Below, piece by piece: positions 33,017-42,399 of a stretch of 64,000 bases of DNA. The translations under genes and the position numbers were made by a program. Below the pieces are notes generated by a model that was not told where the DNA came from, did no database searches, and saw only the letters and a list, made by a program, of their open reading frames with translations. Source of the stretch: Pseudomonas fluorescens (GTDB taxonomy: Bacteria > Pseudomonadota > Gammaproteobacteria > Pseudomonadales > Pseudomonadaceae); the NCBI RefSeq assembly GCF_902497895.1, contig NZ_CABVHQ010000009.1, forward strand, positions 1-64,000, given 5' to 3'. Numbering within the stretch: the stretch's first letter is position 1; the number at the start of each line of letters is the position of its first letter.

Positions 33017-35598
33017 GCTGCGTTCACCGTTATAGACGAGGAGGGGGAAGACGCCAGGGGCATACGCGGCAGGTAACTGCCCAGCCAGGCCAGCAGGCGC
33101 AGGAACGGATCGATCACCACACGGGTCCAGGCTGGAAGGTATTCGTAGAGCCGGTAATAACCCTTGGCACCCAGCTTGAGAATGTCCAGGAAGCTGTGCA
33201 GCGGCCGGTCCTGGGCGAAGCCTTCGCCCCAGTTCAGCCAGGCGTCGGCCCGGGCGAAGGTGCACTGTACGAAATCGATTTTTTGTTGCTCCGTGAGCTG
33301 GGTGAAGCTGATCCCCACGAAGTTCTTGTGGCTACGGCTGACCACGCCGGGAAACAGGAACTCGCGCTGCCCACGCTGCATCAGCAGCGAAACGCGACCA
33401 CCCACCGGCAGCGACAGCGGCACATCCACCTGGAACCCGGCGCCGCCGTCGGAGTAGTCCACCAGCATGCCGGAGTAGAAGTGACCGTTTTCCAGACGCA
33501 CGGCCGCCGGCAGCTTGGACTGCACCCTGTGTGTCTGGCGCACCTGCCGCACTTCAGCGGCAATCGCCACTGCGGCACCGATGATCAGCAGGTTGTAGAC
33601 CACCCAGAGAATGCTCACCAGCACCGTGCCGATCTCGGTCATCGGGCCGCTGAGCAAGCGCCAGAAGGCGAAGCCCAGGCCTGCCACGTTCAGGGCCGAG
33701 AGCGCCAGATAGGGCTGGGCGATCTTCCAGTCGAACTGGTTGTGCTCCATCAGACCGCCCTTGGCCGTGACGTTGAACTTGCCTTTCTTGGGGTTGAACA
33801 GCGCCACGGTGGTGGGCCGGGCGATGTACCAGGCCAATACCGTTTCGTAGACCTCGCCCCAGAACGTCTGGCGATAGTTGCCCTGCATCCGCGAGTTGGT
33901 CAGGCTGGCATGGATCATGTGCGGCAGCACGTACAACAGGATCATCAACGCCGGGGCGTAGATGATGTAGGCGTGAAAAAACAGGAAGGCCAGCGGCGCG
34001 GTAAGAAACACCAGCCGCGGTAGCCCGGCCAGGAAGTGCATCATCGCGTTGGCATAACAGATCCGCTGGAAAATCGTCAGGCCTTTGCCCAGCAAGGGGT
34101 TGTCGGTGCGGAAAATCTGCGCCATGCCGCGGGCCCAGCGAATCCGCTGGCCGACATGCGCCGACAGGCTTTCGGTGGCCAGCCCGGCAGCCTGGGGAAT
34201 GCGCACGTAAGCCGAGTTCCAGCCGTGTCGGTGCAGGCGCAGCGCGGTATGGGCGTCTTCGGTCACGGTTTCGACCGCGAAGCCGCCGATCTGGTCCAGC
34301 GCCGAGCGGCGCAATACTGCACAGGAGCCGCAGAAGAACGCCGCGTTCCACATATCGTTGCCGTCCTGCACCAGGCCGTAGAACAGCTCGCCCTCGTTGG
34401 GCCGGCGCCGGAACATGTTCAGGTTACGCTCGAAAGGGTCGGGAGACAGGAAGTGGTGCGGAGTCTGCACCAGGGCCAGCTTCGGATCGCGCAGGAACCA
34501 GCCCACGGTGAGCTGCAAAAAGGAGCGCACAGGGATGTGGTCGCAGTCGAAAATTGCCACCAGCTCGCCATCGATACGGCTCAACGCATGGTTGAGGTTG
34601 CCGGCCTTGGCATGCCGGTTATCCGCGCGAGTGATGTAGCCGACGCCGACTTTGGCCGCGAACTGGCGGAAGCTCTCGCGCTTGCCATCATCGAGAATGT
34701 GGATGCGCAGCTTGTCCTGCGGCCAGTCGATGCCCAAGGCAGCGTAGACCGTGCTGCGGACCACCGAGAGGTCCTCGTTGTAGGTCGGGATCAGCAGATC
34801 GACGGTGGGCCACAGCCGGGTATCGCGAGGCATCTGCGCCGGTTGGCGACCCAGCGGCCAGCAGGTCTGGATATAGCCCAGGATCAACACCACCCAGGCG
34901 TAGGTTTCGGCCGCCAGCAGCAACAGGCCGATGGTCAGGTCCAGCGGGCTGTTCCAGTTCAGAGTCGAGGTGTAGCGCCACCACAGGTAGCGGCAGGACA
35001 CGATGATCGACAGGACGATCATCAACAGCGTCGGGAAGCGCCCCGGGATGCGCCGCACCAGCATGGCCAGCGCCCAGAGCAGAATCACGAACACCAGTTG
35101 GGCGATGTAGCCGAAGGGTTCGGTGATGCACACCAGCATCAGCACCACCGCTACCACACTCACGCCAATGTTCAGCCAGCGCTGACGACGGGGCTTCAGG
35201 CCTTTCCACCAGGCCTGGCTCTGCCGCACTCGCGCACTTTGCTGGACATGGCGCGGCAAGGCGTCGAGCAAGCGGCCCAAGCGCACGCCGAGCAGGCGTT
35301 GCCGCAGCCGCGCAGGGCGCGTCCAGCGCGGCCAGCTCAGCGGGCGGCGTAGCGGCTGCACCAGCAGCAACCAGAGGCTTTGCACCATGAAACGCAGCGG
35401 ATCACCCAGGCTTGGCGGCTTATTCGCCAACTGCGGATACCAGCGCTGACGCTGCTCGCGCATCTGCTGCCAGCCCGGCGCCTCCAGGCGCAGGAACAGC
35501 CAGCCCAGGGCATTGAGCGAAGCCAGCAAGAGCGCGGTCAGAGGGGGTGTATCGTACTCGCGACGCAGGTAGGTGTAGGGAAACCAGCGGGCAATCAT
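33013..35598 (-). CDS. bcsA: BcsA, cellulose synthase catalytic subunit (GT2, PilZ)
   Basis: An 861-residue inner-membrane synthase. Catalytic motifs are in order: HILDDGKRE, FDCDH, VTEDAHTALR and QRIRWARGM (QxxRW). About eight membrane helices surround them. The C-terminal PilZ domain keeps RQTHR (RxxxR) and DYSDGG (DxSxxG), so c-di-GMP activation is expected. It polymerises UDP-glucose into beta-1,4-glucan and exports it. The ATG at 35598 overlaps the bcsQ stop; an upstream extension lies inside bcsQ. Confidence 0.97.
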   Translation of the reverse strand: MIARWFPYTYLRREYDTPPLTALLLASLNALGWLFLRLEAPGWQQMREQRQRWYPQLANKPPSLGDPLRFMVQSLWLLLVQPLRRPLSWPRWTRPARLRQRLLGVRLGRLLDALPRHVQQSARVRQSQAWWKGLKPRRQRWLNIGVSVVAVVLMLVCITEPFGYIAQLVFVILLWALAMLVRRIPGRFPTLLMIVLSIIVSCRYLWWRYTSTLNWNSPLDLTIGLLLLAAETYAWVVLILGYIQTCWPLGRQPAQMPRDTRLWPTVDLLIPTYNEDLSVVRSTVYAALGIDWPQDKLRIHILDDGKRESFRQFAAKVGVGYITRADNRHAKAGNLNHALSRIDGELVAIFDCDHIPVRSFLQLTVGWFLRDPKLALVQTPHHFLSPDPFERNLNMFRRRPNEGELFYGLVQDGNDMWNAAFFCGSCAVLRRSALDQIGGFAVETVTEDAHTALRLHRHGWNSAYVRIPQAAGLATESLSAHVGQRIRWARGMAQIFRTDNPLLGKGLTIFQRICYANAMMHFLAGLPRLVFLTAPLAFLFFHAYIIYAPALMILLYVLPHMIHASLTNSRMQGNYRQTFWGEVYETVLAWYIARPTTVALFNPKKGKFNVTAKGGLMEHNQFDWKIAQPYLALSALNVAGLGFAFWRLLSGPMTEIGTVLVSILWVVYNLLIIGAAVAIAAEVRQVRQTHRVQSKLPAAVRLENGHFYSGMLVDYSDGGAGFQVDVPLSLPVGGRVSLLMQRGQREFLFPGVVSRSHKNFVGISFTQLTEQQKIDFVQCTFARADAWLNWGEGFAQDRPLHSFLDILKLGAKGYYRLYEYLPAWTRVVIDPFLRLLAWLGSYLPRMPLASSPSSSITVNAA

Positions 35599-36317
35599 GC
35601 CACCTCCCGGCGGCGGGCCAGGCACCAGGTCGCCAGGCTCAGTACGTCCTGGGCCGCCAGACTGCCTGGCGCATACAGCCCGATCGGGGTCTTGAACGCG
35701 AGCGACTCGCGCATCGCCTCATCGTTGTGCACGGTCAGGGACAGCAGCCGGTCGGCATGGTTCTTACGCCAGATCAGCATCAGATCACGCTGCAACTGGC
35801 TACCGGGATCGAAACGATTGACCAGCAACGGGCCGTTCACCGTCCCCTGCTGTTGCAGCAGCACATGGCAGGCCGCATCCGCTTCGGCGACCTGGATCGG
35901 GAAATGACAGGGGCCGGTGTTGCCGTGTCCGACCAGGCGCTGCGGCACATCGAACAGTACCCAGTCGTAGTGCTCGGCCAGGCTGGCCTGACGCCGGGCC
36001 CACAGGGTATGGTCCTTCGCCAGATGGCGTTCCATTTCAAGTTGTTCGTCACTGTCGAGGCGGCCATAGGGCAGCAGACTCAGATTCGGCGCCAGGCTCC
36101 AGGCCTGGTTGTACCATTTCTCGCCATCGAGCATGCCGCGGGCCCAGCCGCAGCTTTTCACGGTCGCCAGATTGAAGTACAGGCGCAGCAGGTTCTCCGG
36201 GCACATGTCCACCACCAGCACGCGCTCGCCCAGACTGTGCAGGGCGTAACCAATCCCCGCCAGCAGGGAACTGCTGCCGACGCCTCCACGCAACCCACGC
36301 AGACTCAACGATCTCAC
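35595..36317 (-). CDS. bcsQ: BcsQ, MinD/ParA-like cellulose localisation protein
   Basis: A 240-residue SIMIBI NTPase opening with RGLRGGVGSSSLLAGIGYAL, where the usual deviant Walker A is GGVGTTT or GGVGKTT. E. coli BcsQ also lacks the standard Lys, but SSS here is more extreme. NLLRLYFN and DWVLFDVP fit the family. BcsQ with BcsR helps place and assemble the synthase. A GTG start at 36317 overlaps the bcsR stop. Confidence 0.9.
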   Translation of the reverse strand: MRSLSLRGLRGGVGSSSLLAGIGYALHSLGERVLVVDMCPENLLRLYFNLATVKSCGWARGMLDGEKWYNQAWSLAPNLSLLPYGRLDSDEQLEMERHLAKDHTLWARRQASLAEHYDWVLFDVPQRLVGHGNTGPCHFPIQVAEADAACHVLLQQQGTVNGPLLVNRFDPGSQLQRDLMLIWRKNHADRLLSLTVHNDEAMRESLAFKTPIGLYAPGSLAAQDVLSLATWCLARRREVA

Positions 36318-36526
36318 GTCCTCACCTTCTGCGGGGCCTTCAGTTGAGTTTTCAGCGGCAGTGCCGCGCTTTCCAGCTCGGCCAATAGCGGCCAGCGCTG
36401 CAAGGCGCGGCGCAGTTCCAGTTCGGCGGAAATGTCCACGTACTCGAGATCCGGCAGCTCAAGCTCAAGCTTCAGCCGGGCGATGTCATCGGCCCGCCCG
36501 TTACGGGCATGCGCCAAGGCACTCAT
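36314..36526 (-). CDS. bcsR: BcsR, small cellulose synthase assembly protein
   Basis: A 70-residue protein containing LELPDLEYVDISAELELRRA and LQRWPLLAELE, the BcsR (YhjR) signature. BcsR forms a complex with BcsQ. The ATG at 36526 overlaps the bcsG stop by ATGA; a longer reading from 36553 would overlap bcsG further. Confidence 0.88.
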   Translation of the reverse strand: MSALAHARNGRADDIARLKLELELPDLEYVDISAELELRRALQRWPLLAELESAALPLKTQLKAPQKVRT

Positions 36527-38154
36527 TTGAAGCGCTGAGGGTAAGGTAGCCATGCACTTTTCTCCTTGATCCGGATATAGGGCTTGCCGCCGTAGTCGAG
36601 TACCACGGTGCCGGAGTTCTCGGACACCACCGGGGTCTGTGGCAGATCGCTCAACAGCGCCTGCCAGTCCGGCCCCTGGCCCTCGGCCTGGGGCGAGGCG
36701 GCATACAAGCGGGCGATGATTTCGGACAAGGCCAGATAACTGGTGGGTGCGTTGACATGCAGCGGCACCGAATTCGCCGTGGCGCCCATCCCGATCAGCT
36801 TGATGCCCACCGGCACGTGAGTGATGGACGGGCTCGGAATCTCACGCATGCCGGAGATCTGCATGCGGTCGCCATGCAGCGCCGCGCCGTGCTCGGGCAC
36901 GATCACCACGGCCACGCGCCGACCGCTGCGCTCGAGTTTCTTGATGAAGGCCGTCAGGTCGTCGATCAGAGCCTGGGCACGAGGTTTATACTCGGCGCTC
37001 TTGGTGCCGCCGTCGGCGGTCAGCGCTCGGTTGCCGTCGTGCAGTGTGGTGGTGTTGTAGAACAGCGCCACGCGCGAATCCTGGTTTTTCTCGCGGTGCT
37101 GCCACCACTTGTCCAGGACTTCCCGGTCGCGCCAGATTGGCGAACCGTCGAAGCCCACCAGCACCCGCGACAGGTTCGAGGCGTTCACCGCCGGGTTGGG
37201 CAGAGTCCCCTGGCTGCGGACTTCATCGAGGAATCCTTCGAACTGACCGGTGTGGTTGAGCATCACTTCGCTGGCAAAACCCAACTTGCGCAGATCGTCC
37301 ATCAGCAGGCATTGCTCCGGCGCCACGCGGTAGAGCTTGTTGTGCGGTTGCTGGCCGCAGCTGGCGCGCAACAGACGTATCGCCGCCGGGCCGCTGTAGG
37401 AAGTGGCCGAGTTGAAGTTGTCGAACACCACATCCATCTGCTGCAACAGCGGGTTGTCCCGCAGGCCCACTGCGTCCAAGTCGTCCCAGGCCATGGAGCA
37501 GATATTGATCAACAGCAGGTCGAACGGCTGGGCCCCTGAGGTCGAGGGCTTGAACTCGACGCGCCGGCCGGCCTCGGTGTCGTAGAACTTTTGCAGGTAG
37601 TCGTCCAGTGTCGCGCTGTCGGGCTCGGCGTTGCCGACCACGGCGCTGGCAGACGCCGTGCCGGGATTCGCAGCCTGTTGCGCGGGCGCTTGCAACGCCA
37701 GCAGGTTGGCGCTGCCCAGCAACGCCAGCCAGCCCAGGGTCAGGGTGGTCAGGCGCAGCCACTGATTGACGAACAGGTACGCCACCACCACGATCAGCAG
37801 CAGACCGCAGAGGCTCCAGTCGATGAAGCGACCGGCCAGCTCCAACAGGTATTCACCGGTGAAGTCCAGTACGCCGGGTTGATCCAGAAGGCGGCTGAAC
37901 GGCGGCAGCCAGGAGTCCTGATAGAACAGCGCCAACCCCAGTGGCACGGCGATCAGCCAACGCAGCAGGGTCGTATAACGATTGCGCAACGGTATCAGCA
38001 AGACCGCAGCGAACACCAGGTTGGGCAGGATCTGGAGATTGAGGTAACCGCCCCAGAACAACAGCAACTTGATCAGGAAGTACAGGTTCCACAGGCCCAG
38101 ACCCGGCCAGCTCCACGCGAGTTGCGGGCTGACGGGGATTTCAAGACGGCTCAT
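36523..38154 (-). CDS. bcsG: BcsG, cellulose phosphoethanolamine transferase
   Basis: A 543-residue inner-membrane enzyme with several N-terminal helices (to about residue 150) and a periplasmic alkaline-phosphatase-fold domain. Expected metal/catalytic positions are visible: INICSMAWDDLDAVG (Cys), NSATSYSGPAAIRLLRASCG (nucleophile Ser) and IVPEHGAALHGD (Glu-His). It transfers phosphoethanolamine to cellulose, so this strain probably makes modified cellulose. It overlaps the end of bcsF by 14 bases. Confidence 0.94.
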   Translation of the reverse strand: MSRLEIPVSPQLAWSWPGLGLWNLYFLIKLLLFWGGYLNLQILPNLVFAAVLLIPLRNRYTTLLRWLIAVPLGLALFYQDSWLPPFSRLLDQPGVLDFTGEYLLELAGRFIDWSLCGLLLIVVVAYLFVNQWLRLTTLTLGWLALLGSANLLALQAPAQQAANPGTASASAVVGNAEPDSATLDDYLQKFYDTEAGRRVEFKPSTSGAQPFDLLLINICSMAWDDLDAVGLRDNPLLQQMDVVFDNFNSATSYSGPAAIRLLRASCGQQPHNKLYRVAPEQCLLMDDLRKLGFASEVMLNHTGQFEGFLDEVRSQGTLPNPAVNASNLSRVLVGFDGSPIWRDREVLDKWWQHREKNQDSRVALFYNTTTLHDGNRALTADGGTKSAEYKPRAQALIDDLTAFIKKLERSGRRVAVVIVPEHGAALHGDRMQISGMREIPSPSITHVPVGIKLIGMGATANSVPLHVNAPTSYLALSEIIARLYAASPQAEGQGPDWQALLSDLPQTPVVSENSGTVVLDYGGKPYIRIKEKSAWLPYPQRFK

Positions 38155-38341
38155 GGGGCTCACTCTGGACAGGTTGCGGGGTCGTACGCCGACGTACACC
38201 ACGGGATTTCAAGTAACGTGGGCCCAAATAACGCTCAAGCCCGTGCTTGATGCGCTGACTGAAACGGCTCAGCAGCAGAACCAGCGCCAGCGTCAGCAGA
38301 CTGCTGGCGGCAATCACCTGCAGCAACTCGGAATACATCAT
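38141..38341 (-). CDS. bcsF: BcsF, small membrane subunit
   Basis: A 66-residue protein with one N-terminal membrane helix (LLQVIAASSLLTLALVLLL) and a basic tail containing GPRYLKSRGVRRR, as in BcsF. In E. coli BcsF ties BcsE and BcsG to the synthase. Start at 38341 (or 38338) overlaps the bcsE stop. Confidence 0.87.
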   Translation of the reverse strand: MMYSELLQVIAASSLLTLALVLLLSRFSQRIKHGLERYLGPRYLKSRGVRRRTTPQPVQSEPHEPS

Positions 38342-39879
38342 GCGCAAGGTTCCGTCAGCGAAAGGGTGGTGCGGTGCGGTGTGAAGCCGGTCAGTCCGAC
38401 GAATTGCGACAGGTTATCGACGACCCGCTCACCCGCCAGCAGAAACGTTTCGGGCAATTCGGTGGCCTCGATAAAGGCCTTGCGCGGCAGGTGCTCCACC
38501 GATGGCAACGGCTCGCAGGCGCTGAAAATATCGCCCCATGACAGGCGGCATATATTGCTCAGGGCCGGTTCCAGGCCATCGGCGCGGCAGGCGAACAGAA
38601 ATAGATAGAAGGTGCCGTCCAGCACACAAGCGATGTCGCCATAGCGGCGCAGGCTGACCTGACTCAGGTATTGCTCTATCTCGAGTCCGCCACGTGACTG
38701 CAGTTTCAGCAACTGGTGGCTGATCTCGCCGGAAGCGCCGCTGTACACCTGGTCCAGGGTTGCGATGAACTTGCTCGGCGTCAGCAGCCCGCGAACATGA
38801 GGGGGGTGCATACGGTCATAAAGGGCCTGGAACTCAATGTCGCTGCGGTAATGCCAGAGCTGCCCCTGCACGCTATCGGTCAGGCTCAGAAAGTGTGCCA
38901 GAGAGGCCTTCTGCGGCACGATCAGATTGGCGCCGCAGGCCAGCAGCAGACGCTCGTCGCGGTAGCGCAGGCAGGGCTCCATTTCGCGAACGATGATTTT
39001 CAGTGCCATTCCGCAGTGATTGCGTAACTTGTGCAACTGACGGGCAAGGTCTTCGACCTGGTCGTTACCCTCGATCGCCACGATCACGCTCGCGGCTCGC
39101 GCCTTTAGGGCGTGCAGCAACAACTCGTCGCGCTCCGCGAACAGTCGCCATTGCTGGGACAGCGGCGGCGCGCCTTCGAGTACGCTGCGCTGGGCCAGGT
39201 AGACACGCTGGTCATCGGTACGGATGGCTTGCGGGCTACTACGTTGCGCCCGGCTCAGGCCCAGAACCCCGTCGGCCTGCTCCAGTTCGAACTCTCGTGC
39301 GGCGCACACGCCCAGCTCGTTATGCCAGAAGTGCAGCTGATAACGGATGCTGCCATCGCGCCGATACAACTGCGCCAACCCCGACAACTCTTCGTTGAGG
39401 CCCACCAGTTCGGCATGCACCGCCGGTTCCTGGCCGTGGCACAGCACCATCAGGGTGCAGCGGCGCTTGCGCAGCCACTGGCGTGTTTCTTCACACCATT
39501 GCTGCAGATGCCGAGCGTCAAAGCGCCGCCAGGCCAGGGCCGGTAACAGCAGAAGGATTTGACTGTCCGGGGTCCTGACGCTGCGCTGCAGCTCGGGCAC
39601 CCAGGATTTCAGGGCCATGCCGAGGTCATCGCCGGCCACTTCGAAGAGCCGCAGACACTCCGGGCCAGACTCGCCGTCGAGGTTTTCCAACAGGGTCCGG
39701 GGATCGCATCCGCCGCACACAAGTGTGGTTGGCTGGGTTTGCGGCAAGGCGCTCAGGAACTGAAGCGCAAGCGCCTCGGCATCGCTGTTCAGATCGACGG
39801 AGACCCAGTACAGGCCGCCTTGACGCAATAACACTTGCTCATCCTGCAAATGCCGGATACCTAAGCTAACATGACTCAA
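38338..39879 (-). CDS. bcsE: BcsE, c-di-GMP-binding cellulose regulator (GIL domain)
   Basis: A 513-residue protein with a degenerate NTPase/REC-like N-terminal half and a GIL domain carrying CLRYRDERLLLACGANLIVP, whose RxxD is the c-di-GMP-binding motif. A TTG start at 39879 is preferred because GGAG lies eight bases upstream; the frame continues upstream without a better signal. BcsE boosts cellulose output. It is the first gene of the nine-gene operon bcsEFG-RQABZC. Confidence 0.88.
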   Translation of the reverse strand: MSHVSLGIRHLQDEQVLLRQGGLYWVSVDLNSDAEALALQFLSALPQTQPTTLVCGGCDPRTLLENLDGESGPECLRLFEVAGDDLGMALKSWVPELQRSVRTPDSQILLLLPALAWRRFDARHLQQWCEETRQWLRKRRCTLMVLCHGQEPAVHAELVGLNEELSGLAQLYRRDGSIRYQLHFWHNELGVCAAREFELEQADGVLGLSRAQRSSPQAIRTDDQRVYLAQRSVLEGAPPLSQQWRLFAERDELLLHALKARAASVIVAIEGNDQVEDLARQLHKLRNHCGMALKIIVREMEPCLRYRDERLLLACGANLIVPQKASLAHFLSLTDSVQGQLWHYRSDIEFQALYDRMHPPHVRGLLTPSKFIATLDQVYSGASGEISHQLLKLQSRGGLEIEQYLSQVSLRRYGDIACVLDGTFYLFLFACRADGLEPALSNICRLSWGDIFSACEPLPSVEHLPRKAFIEATELPETFLLAGERVVDNLSQFVGLTGFTPHRTTLSLTEPCA

Positions 39880-41140
39880 ACTGACTTCTCCGTACCCGAA
39901 AAATGCCTTAAACCAACGGGCAGAGAGCCCTGTGCACAACCGATCCGCGACTGCCTTCCTACCTGTGAACCGGGTGTGCAACGGCTACTGCAAAGGCGCT
40001 GACATCTGGCCGGAAACCTCAAAAAAACAAGGATATTCAGGGATGAACCCTGCGCCTGACATGATCTGAATCATCCTTGCCGCTGGAGAGGCAGACCTGG
40101 TCATGTGCCAGTCGTCATATCGGATGCGAAAACAATCCTCGGCGCTCGGTGTCTGGCTCGTGTGACTTCTTTAGCCATCCACGGCGGAGTCTCGGGGGCC
40201 CGTGAAACCGGGCTCGCGGCGTGCAATCATCGAGTGTTTGTTTCGTGCAATGAATAACGTCCTTGTCATCCTGCAGTGAACCTTTCCCCGGATTATCAAG
40301 ACTTTACGACAGTGATCGGTGAGCTTCGCGGCTCAGGGCCGAAGGCGCCGTCAACGCGGCGCCACGCTGGCGTGGCGGGCGATGCAACTCGAACCAGCCC
40401 TGCCGTCTCCAATCACTCAGTCGAGTGTCTTGTCTGAATCCTTCTGTGTTCGGGTGCACGGCAAATCAAGCTGCTGATCTGTGCATTTTGATCCGGGCCC
40501 GGTACGCAATGATTGCCGCAAGCAGCGCAACGTACAGGCAGGTGCAACTACAGTTTCGAAGGCTTATCCGCTGCTTGTCGTATCGGCTATGCAAGTCGAC
40601 AGCAGGAGGGGATCAAAATGATACCGCCAATTTTTTGAATTGTCCAAGCGTCGCTTCGAGTCTTGTTATTAAAATAACCAAATAGCGCCATAAAAATGGC
40701 GCCTCCCGTTCGGCGGTCAACGCAACGGTAAAATGGCGCCCAGTAATACATATGGATTTTCTGCTGAACAAAAGGTCAGAGTTTTGGAAGTTGCGGCAGG
40801 TTTGCGCGCAATCCGAGAGATATTTTTCTCTCGCCCTGCCCATCCGCTCTGGATTTTCTGCGAGATGAATCCCCATTCCCGACGTGCGACTTCGATCACG
40901 CATTGAAACAGGGCCAGTTCACGCTTAACCGTATGCCCCTTACGCAACTTCGACGCTCATCGCGGTAGCGGGCAAAGTCGGAGGATGATGCTTGAGGGCT
41001 TCCAGGCGTTTGATTTCGAAGAAAAGGGGGCACGAAGAAGAAAAGGGGAGAGATTTAAGAAGAATAGAAGAAGAAAATGGGAGAGATTTAATTGTTGAGC
41101 CAAAGAGGCCATTAAAGAAATAAATCCGTCCCCTTTTCTC
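39880..41140. other. Long intergenic region with hairpins and repeats, no convincing gene
   Basis: About 1.26 kb upstream of bcsE contains no credible gene. 39,980-40,420 should hold the bcs promoter. A hairpin AGCGCCAT-AAAA-ATGGCGCC lies at about 40685-40703, with a T-rich tail on the minus strand, so it could terminate an RNA coming from the right. From 40,735 a plus-strand stretch reads FSAEQKVRVLEVAAGLRAIR, faintly like an IS3-type OrfA, but it is short. The region turns AT-rich to the right. Confidence 0.5.
41041..41140. repeat. Cluster of AAAAGGGGA-n-GATTTA repeats
   Basis: Copies: AAAAGGGGAGAGATTTA at 41041-41057, AAAATGGGAGAGATTTA at 41074-41090, and the inverse TAAATCCGTCCCCTTTTC at 41121-41138, just after the stop of the GNAT-like gene. 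Similar strings occur in many gamma-proteobacterial genomes beside mobile or transferred genes. Confidence 0.7.
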
Positions 41141-42208
41141 TCATTGCGCAATTGATTTTCTGGTTAATACATAAAAATTTCTTCTCTGGTCTCCATCAAA
41201 TCCTGTAGCAAAGTCACTGATTTGATAGCTCCCTGACGTAGCTATTTTTTGTACTAATGCGGGATCATTTTTGGCATCGGCTGGGATTTTGACATACTCT
41301 GTATCCATCAATATTCCGAATACTTTCCTCATGTCATCTCTCCATGCTATTTTTTCTTCCTCCTCAAGCTCATCAGCATAGGCAGGGATTTCATAGAGAA
41401 GGGATGAATGTCTATCTTGTTCGATTTGTTTGATATTATCTCCTGTTGCAATAGGTAGCGCTTGTATATCCTCTAATGTTAATCCTTGAGAAACCCCTTG
41501 CGAGATATCTATTATTTTTTGTTGAGTGCGCGGTAACAAAAGATTCCATTCAACAGTAATTCTATCTGTTGTTCCAGGTCCATAGAGCTTGTATTTCATA
41601 TCTCTATATTTATCAATAGTAAAAGTAGAAGCTGTCCCTCCCAATTTATTAATGCTTAGTTTTGCAATTTCACCCCGCAAAGGACCTTGCATCCATTCAA
41701 TTCGAGTAGATCCATTTTCTAACGCATCATTTGATTGAAGTAATCTTAGATGAAACCCAATAGCATTTTTGCTTCTGTTCTTTTCTCTAACTCCCAAGAA
41801 TGTAGATTCCAACGAATTGTTTTTCCCACCAAAAACAAATCCAAAACCTAACCACCCTTCATCTGTAAATCCTTCCTTTTCAGTGTATGCTACAAATGCG
41901 GACCCGCCAGTTTTTGCAATATTACTTATAAGATAAGGGGGCATGATGTCGCGATGATCCCTCATTCCAAAAATTCTTTCTTGTTGTTGCGAGGCAAGCT
42001 CTAAACCATTTCCTTTCTGGCCATCTTTCAAATTTGTTAAAAAATGCGCATGTTCCCAATTAAGAGGAGTAAAAATAGTTGAGCCTATTCCAGGTATAAC
42101 TTTTTTCCAGCCAATTCCATGTTTTTCAAAGCCGAAATTTCTGGGGGCAAAAAAATCTCGCGCGGCTTCGATTTCAAGCTCTTGTGGAATATGTTCAGAT
42201 CTAGCCAT
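41141..42208 (-). CDS. GNAT-like N-acyltransferase, COG3375-type, AT-rich
   Basis: A 355-residue protein in much more AT-rich DNA than its surroundings. Spaced features recall COG3375 GNAT proteins: STFLGVREKNRSKNAIGFHL (CoA-loop position), STRIEWMQGPLRGEIAKLSI in place of the family WTFDPL motif, LYGPGTTDRITVEWNLL, and a late EIPAYADEL...RDDMRKVF segment. Start MARSEHIPQELEIE at 42208 follows TAGGA. The match is by eye and residues are diverged; acyl donor and acceptor are unknown. Likely acquired. Confidence 0.6.
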   Translation of the reverse strand: MARSEHIPQELEIEAARDFFAPRNFGFEKHGIGWKKVIPGIGSTIFTPLNWEHAHFLTNLKDGQKGNGLELASQQQERIFGMRDHRDIMPPYLISNIAKTGGSAFVAYTEKEGFTDEGWLGFGFVFGGKNNSLESTFLGVREKNRSKNAIGFHLRLLQSNDALENGSTRIEWMQGPLRGEIAKLSINKLGGTASTFTIDKYRDMKYKLYGPGTTDRITVEWNLLLPRTQQKIIDISQGVSQGLTLEDIQALPIATGDNIKQIEQDRHSSLLYEIPAYADELEEEEKIAWRDDMRKVFGILMDTEYVKIPADAKNDPALVQKIATSGSYQISDFATGFDGDQRRNFYVLTRKSIAQ

Positions 42209-42399
42209 GCGTTCAGTCCTATAATTTGCCGCGCAGTATAGTCGTAGGTTAGAAGAATGTGCATAGAGATCATTATCGTATTGTTGCAAGTAATTGCGGT
42301 TTTTATTTTTTACAAAATGTATAAGCTCTCCAATTGCGGCACCCGGTTGGTGAGAGCCTGAAGAAACGCAACCGAGACGCGCTGGGTTTGAATTGTTAG

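Noticed and set aside
40735..40870. Short plus-strand reading FSAEQKVRVLEVAAGLRAIR, faintly like an IS3 OrfA
   Set aside because: Only about 20 residues look suggestive; no transposase catalytic region, terminal repeats or target duplication were found.
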